64,000 bases of DNA from Ilumatobacteraceae bacterium (lineage in GTDB: Bacteria > Actinomycetota > Acidimicrobiia > Acidimicrobiales > Ilumatobacteraceae). The notes under the pieces were generated by a model. The model did not search any database, was not told the origin of the DNA, and saw only the letters and a list, made by a program, of their open reading frames with translations. Position 1 is the stretch's first letter. Every line of letters begins with the position of its first letter. A program made the position numbers and the translations under genes. This document shows, piece after piece, positions 60,827 through 64,000 of this stretch. The DNA lies in the NCBI GenBank assembly GCA_025463305.1, contig JAOBWK010000008.1:1-64000 (forward strand). Direction: 5' to 3'.

Positions 60827-61650
60827 CCGCGACCACCACCACCGCAACCACGTTCGTGCCGACCGCCCCGGCGGTGCCGATGCCCGGCGACGGCTTCCTC
60901 TGGGCCGTCCGCGACACGCTCGCGATGACGTGGCGCAACCTCACCACGATCCGCCGCGTGCCGCAGCTGCTCGTCTTCGCCATCATCCAGCCCACCATCT
61001 TCGTGCTGATGTTCCGGTACGTCTTCGGCGGCTCGATCTCGATCCCCGGCGTGTCCTACGTCGACTACCTGATGCCCGGCATCTTCGTGCAGACCTGCGC
61101 GTTCGGCGCGCTCAACACCGCCATCGGTCTGGCCGAGGACAAGGGCAAGGGCCTGCTCGAACGCCTCCGCTCGCTGCCGATGTCGCGCTCGGCGGTGCTC
61201 GGTGGACGGGTGCTCGCCGACACGACGCGCAACGTGTTCGTCGTGCTGCTGATGCTCGCCATCGGCTATGCCGTCGGGTTCCGGGCCCACACGAACGTGC
61301 CGATGGTGGCGCTCGGGGTGCTGATGCTCGTGCTGTTCGGGTTCGCGCTCAGCTGGATCTTCGCCCTGATCGGTCTGTCCGTCACCAACGGCGAGGCCGC
61401 CCAGGCCGCGGCGTTCCCGATGCTCGCCCCGCTGGTGTTCGCATCGAACGCGTTCGTCGACCCGTCGAAGATGCCGGGCTGGTTGCAGGCATGGGCCCGG
61501 CACCAGCCGGTGAGCGCCGCGGCCGACGCGGTTCGAGCGTGCATGCTCGGCGGGCCGACCGCACACAAGGTGCTGATCTCGCTGGCCTGGTCGCTCGGCA
61601 TCGCCCTGGTGATCTCGCCGATCGCCGTCCGCCGCTACCGGCGGCTGTAG
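60823..61650 (+). CDS. ABC-2 type permease (DrrB-type)
   Basis: A 275-residue membrane protein with six helices and the ABC-2 pattern: RDTLAMTWRNLTTIRRVPQL in the first cytoplasmic part, YVDYLMPGIFVQTCAFGALN, EDKGKGLLERLRSLPMSRSA and FVDPSKMPGWLQAWARHQPV. It forms the channel for the ATPase encoded just before it. The GTG start overlaps the upstream stop. Substrate unknown. Confidence 0.93.
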   Translation: MTATTTTATTFVPTAPAVPMPGDGFLWAVRDTLAMTWRNLTTIRRVPQLLVFAIIQPTIFVLMFRYVFGGSISIPGVSYVDYLMPGIFVQTCAFGALNTAIGLAEDKGKGLLERLRSLPMSRSAVLGGRVLADTTRNVFVVLLMLAIGYAVGFRAHTNVPMVALGVLMLVLFGFALSWIFALIGLSVTNGEAAQAAAFPMLAPLVFASNAFVDPSKMPGWLQAWARHQPVSAAADAVRACMLGGPTAHKVLISLAWSLGIALVISPIAVRRYRRL

Positions 61651-61651
61651 G

Positions 61652-62689
61652 TCACGCGCCCGCCGGCTCGGGGGTCGCGTCGCGGAGCGCCTCGGCGAAG
61701 CGAACGGCGACGTAGCCCGACGTCGGCGCGGCCACCAGCGCGACGGCGCCGGCGAGCGGGCCACGCTTGCGCCACGTGACGCCGGCGATCGCGGTCCACT
61801 CGATCACGAACAGCGCCGTGCAGCCGAGCAGCTTCACGGTGGAGCGGATGCTCTCGCCCTTCGGGAGGCGGGCCAGCCGCTTGACGATCTGGTACGGCAC
61901 GGCGTGCACGGCGGCGCCGAGCAGGGCGACCGGTGCGGCGACGAGCAACGCCGGGCGCGGCGTCGCGTGCTTGGCCGCCTCGAGCGAGCTCGCGAACCGG
62001 AGCCGTCTGGTCACCGCGGGCGGGCTCGGCAGTTCGACCTCGTCGGGTGACACGGCGAGCAGCCCCGCGGTGATGGCCGCGGTGCAGGCGCGCACCGCGG
62101 CACGCTCGTCGTCGCGGTGCGCCTCGGCCCACTGGCTGACGGGGATGGGGTCGCCGATCGTGACGAGCGCGTGCGAGCGGAACGTCGCCTTCGCGTCGTA
62201 GGCCAATCCGATCGGGACGATGACGAGATCGGCGGCGCCCTCCTCGGCCGCGGTGAGCGCGATGCGCGCCGCCCCGGTGCGCAGCGGCTGCAGCGTGTCG
62301 AGGTCGTGGCTGATGCCCTCCGGGAAGATCGACACCACGGCGCCGAGCGCGAGCAGCCGCCGGCACTCGGCGAACGTCGCGTCGTTCTGCGCGCCGCGGT
62401 CGCCGTCGCCCGGCTTGGCGTCCTTGGCGCGGTGGACGGGGATCACACCGGCCAGCTTCAACAGTGGCTTCAGCACCGGGATCCGGAACAGCGTCGACTT
62501 GCCCAGGAAGCGCGGCCAGCGCGGCAGCGTCGACATCAGCAGCAGCCCGTCGACCAGCCCGTTGGCGTGGTTGGCGACCGTGATGACCGGGCCGTCGGCC
62601 GGCAGCCGCTCGACGCCGTCCACCTCGACCCGGCGGAAGAACGTCTGGATCATCGCGGTCGACAGGAACCGCAGTGCTGTGTCCGCCAT
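61652..62689 (-). CDS. PlsC-like glycerolipid acyltransferase
   Basis: A 345-residue membrane-associated acyltransferase. Block I is VANHANGLVDG with His41 and Asp47; the spacing is five residues instead of the usual four, as in the HPNxLVD variant of the GPAT/Gpt2-like group. FPEGISHD is block III, and VIPVHRAKD lies between. The C-terminal 120 residues hold two or three hydrophobic helices. It would acylate glycerol phosphate or lysophosphatidate. The gene follows the SRPBCC gene by one base, so they are one transcript, and converges on the exporter. Confidence 0.88.
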   Translation of the reverse strand: MADTALRFLSTAMIQTFFRRVEVDGVERLPADGPVITVANHANGLVDGLLLMSTLPRWPRFLGKSTLFRIPVLKPLLKLAGVIPVHRAKDAKPGDGDRGAQNDATFAECRRLLALGAVVSIFPEGISHDLDTLQPLRTGAARIALTAAEEGAADLVIVPIGLAYDAKATFRSHALVTIGDPIPVSQWAEAHRDDERAAVRACTAAITAGLLAVSPDEVELPSPPAVTRRLRFASSLEAAKHATPRPALLVAAPVALLGAAVHAVPYQIVKRLARLPKGESIRSTVKLLGCTALFVIEWTAIAGVTWRKRGPLAGAVALVAAPTSGYVAVRFAEALRDATPEPAGA

Positions 62690-62690
62690 G

Positions 62691-63149
62691 TCAGCTGCTC
62701 GCTTCGACCTCGGCCTTGATCCGCTCGAGCGTGGTGCGCATGTCCTCGCGGTTGGTCTTGCCGCGGCTCCATCCCATCAGCGTCCAGTAGAGCCTCAGGC
62801 CCAACGTGGGGGTCAGGGTGAAGTGCTCGGTGACGTCGGTGCCGTCGCCCGCCGGCACGAGGGTGTAGCCCCAGATGCTCAGCGCCTTGCCCGGCTTGCC
62901 GACCCCGAACGAGAACTCCTTGCCCGGATCGCACGCGGTGATCGAGCTCGTCGTCCAGTAGATGGGACCAATGCCGTTGCGCTTGACGTGCCCGCGGAAG
63001 CGCACGCCGACGGCCGGGCCGGTGGCGCCGTCGAGCCACTCCGCCTCGAACGTCTCGGGGCTGTAGCGGCCGATCTTGGTGACGTCGCTGACGAGGTCCC
63101 AGACCTTCTCCGGAGGGGCTGCCATGTGGACGGTGACGGCTTCGTGCAT
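62691..63149 (-). CDS. SRPBCC/START-like lipid-binding protein
   Basis: A 152-residue helix-grip domain: AVTVHMAAPPEKVWDLVSDV at the start, GRYSPETFEAEWLDGATGPA, and a C-terminal long helix. Such proteins bind hydrophobic ligands in a cavity (polyketide cyclases, lipid carriers). Being directly upstream of a PlsC-like acyltransferase suggests a lipid ligand, unproven. Only 9 bp separate it from the end of the upstream MFS gene. Confidence 0.88.
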   Translation of the reverse strand: MHEAVTVHMAAPPEKVWDLVSDVTKIGRYSPETFEAEWLDGATGPAVGVRFRGHVKRNGIGPIYWTTSSITACDPGKEFSFGVGKPGKALSIWGYTLVPAGDGTDVTEHFTLTPTLGLRLYWTLMGWSRGKTNREDMRTTLERIKAEVEASS

Positions 63150-63158
63150 GCCGGAACC

Positions 63159-64000
63159 CTAGAGGTCGCCGGCCGACGGTGCGTTCTCGTCCGAGCCAGA
63201 GCGATTGGATGCCTCGGCGATCGCGCGAGCGGCGCGAGCCGCGAGCCCTTCCTCGCGGGCGCCGTCGAGCTTGGCGGACGTGAGGCGCGGGATCGCGTAC
63301 ACCGCGAGGATCAGGCCGAGCGCCGCGGAGACGAAGAACGGCGCGCGCAACGCGGTCTCGCGGCTCGCACTCGACTGCACGAGCACCACCGTCAGACCAC
63401 CCAGCGCCGTGCCGATCGGGATCATCCCCCAGGCGAAGAACCGGTACACGCTGTTGACCCGGCCGAGGAGCTCGTCGGGGATGATGGTCTGGCGCAGCGA
63501 CACGGTGATCACGTTCCACAGCACGCCGACGAGCGAGCCGATCGCGAACATCACGAACACGAGCGGCCATGACGACGTCAGCCCGATCGGGATCGGCGTG
63601 ATCGCCTCGGCCGCGAGGGTGATCCACAGGCACGGACCGCTGCCGATCCGCCGGCGGATCATCGGGGCGAGGTAGCCACCGGTGACGCCGCCGATCGCGC
63701 CGCCCATCGTGAGCACCGCGAACTCGATCGGCGTGGTGTGCAGCACCTCCTGTGCGTAGAGCACGAGCGTTGCCGCGGTGAGCGCACCGATGAGGTTCAG
63801 CCCACCGAGGATCAGCGCCATCGGGCGCAGCAGCGGATGGCGGATCAGCCAGCGCACGCCCTCCTTCATCTCGGCCTTCCAGGCGCCCGGCACCGCCGGC
63901 TCGTCGTTCATGGGCTTGGCGCGGAACTGGCCGACCACCAGTGCGACGAGTGCCGCGGCGACGGCGAACGACGTCGCGTCCACCACGAACGGCAGGAAGA
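63159..64000 (-). CDS. MFS exporter (EntS-like), 3' part; 5' end outside window
   Basis: The C-terminal 280 residues of a major facilitator protein; the frame stays open to the window edge (reading FLPFVVDATSFAVAAALV at the cut, so the internal Met at 63986 is not the start). Six membrane helices are present. MKEGVRWLIRHPLLRPMALI is the cytoplasmic loop of the MFS_3/EntS group, and LLGRVNSVYRFFAWGMIPIG is the typical later motif. A role as efflux pump is likely by family. The charged C-terminal tail (about the last 50 residues) is long. Confidence 0.92.
   Translation of the reverse strand, partial: FLPFVVDATSFAVAAALVALVVGQFRAKPMNDEPAVPGAWKAEMKEGVRWLIRHPLLRPMALILGGLNLIGALTAATLVLYAQEVLHTTPIEFAVLTMGGAIGGVTGGYLAPMIRRRIGSGPCLWITLAAEAITPIPIGLTSSWPLVFVMFAIGSLVGVLWNVITVSLRQTIIPDELLGRVNSVYRFFAWGMIPIGTALGGLTVVLVQSSASRETALRAPFFVSAALGLILAVYAIPRLTSAKLDGAREEGLAARAARAIAEASNRSGSDENAPSAGDL

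Overview
The window is 64 kb of dense, high-GC chromosomal DNA with no phage, transposon, rRNA, tRNA or CRISPR signal. GC-rich third positions make long open shadow frames opposite almost every gene. GTG and TTG starts are common, neighbouring genes often overlap as ATGA or GTGA, and many start codons sit 6-8 nt after a TAnnnT box, as in leaderless mRNAs. The content (cytochrome P450, fused isobutyryl-CoA mutase, CGNR regulator, DUF1003, LPXTG surface protein, actinobacterial-type small families) points to an Actinomycetota chromosome. Acidimicrobiia is my best guess, but this is an inference from gene content and not a measurement.

Layout. 1-3.6 kb: 3' part of a P450, a sigma-factor gene remnant, an anchored ectodomain protein, a cyclic-nucleotide-binding protein and a DUF3592 protein. 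3.6-6.4 kb: a complete copper-efflux operon (two CsoR-type operators, copZ-like, copA, csoR). 6.4-12.6 kb: a DUF6855-like gene divergent from a YafY-like regulator around a perfect palindrome, a repeat protein, a BenE-type transporter, a VOC-DinB fusion, and a TetR/MFS pair with two operators. 12.6-16.8 kb: fused mutase IcmF, an NTF2-like protein and an HxlR regulator. 16.8-19.1 kb: an operon of a blue-copper lipoprotein and two membrane-attached ferritin-like proteins, closed by a terminator. 19.1-25.6 kb: ABC-F protein with a tiny coupled upstream ORF, an M23 peptidase lipoprotein, a MerR regulator divergent from an APH-like kinase, and a two-component system preceded by four 21-bp tandem repeats.

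25.7-31.5 kb: a small protein with a terminator over its stop codon, a CGNR regulator, a small DNA-binding-like protein, a MocR-type aminotransferase, and a pair of transmembrane proteins, the second carrying a degenerate sigma-factor-like module in the cytoplasm. 31.5-37.6 kb: a minus-strand amino-sugar-like operon (aldehyde dehydrogenase, glucosamine-kinase-like protein, SIS protein) divergent from a GT1 glycosyltransferase, then an SDR-hotdog fusion. 37.6-43.9 kb: DUF1003, a very acidic small protein, HlyIII, then an enolase-superfamily / Ldh_2 / acyl-CoA synthetase operon and an aldo-keto reductase.

43.9-50.4 kb: a 2,125-residue LPXTG surface protein with 13 Ig-like repeats. 50.4-56.7 kb: PhoD phosphatase, TetR, an asymmetric two-gene ABC exporter and a small helix-hairpin-helix-like protein. 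56.7-64 kb: a methyltransferase, a thioredoxin-reductase-like/FNR fusion, MarR divergent from a DrrAB-type exporter, an acyltransferase/SRPBCC pair, and an MFS gene cut by the window end. No stretch longer than 300 bases lacks a gene.

No single spectacular new system is evident. The best candidates for something undescribed are the membrane-tethered sigma-like pair, the cupredoxin/ferritin-like operon, the 21-bp repeats before the response regulator, and the SDR-thioesterase and TrxR-FNR fusions.
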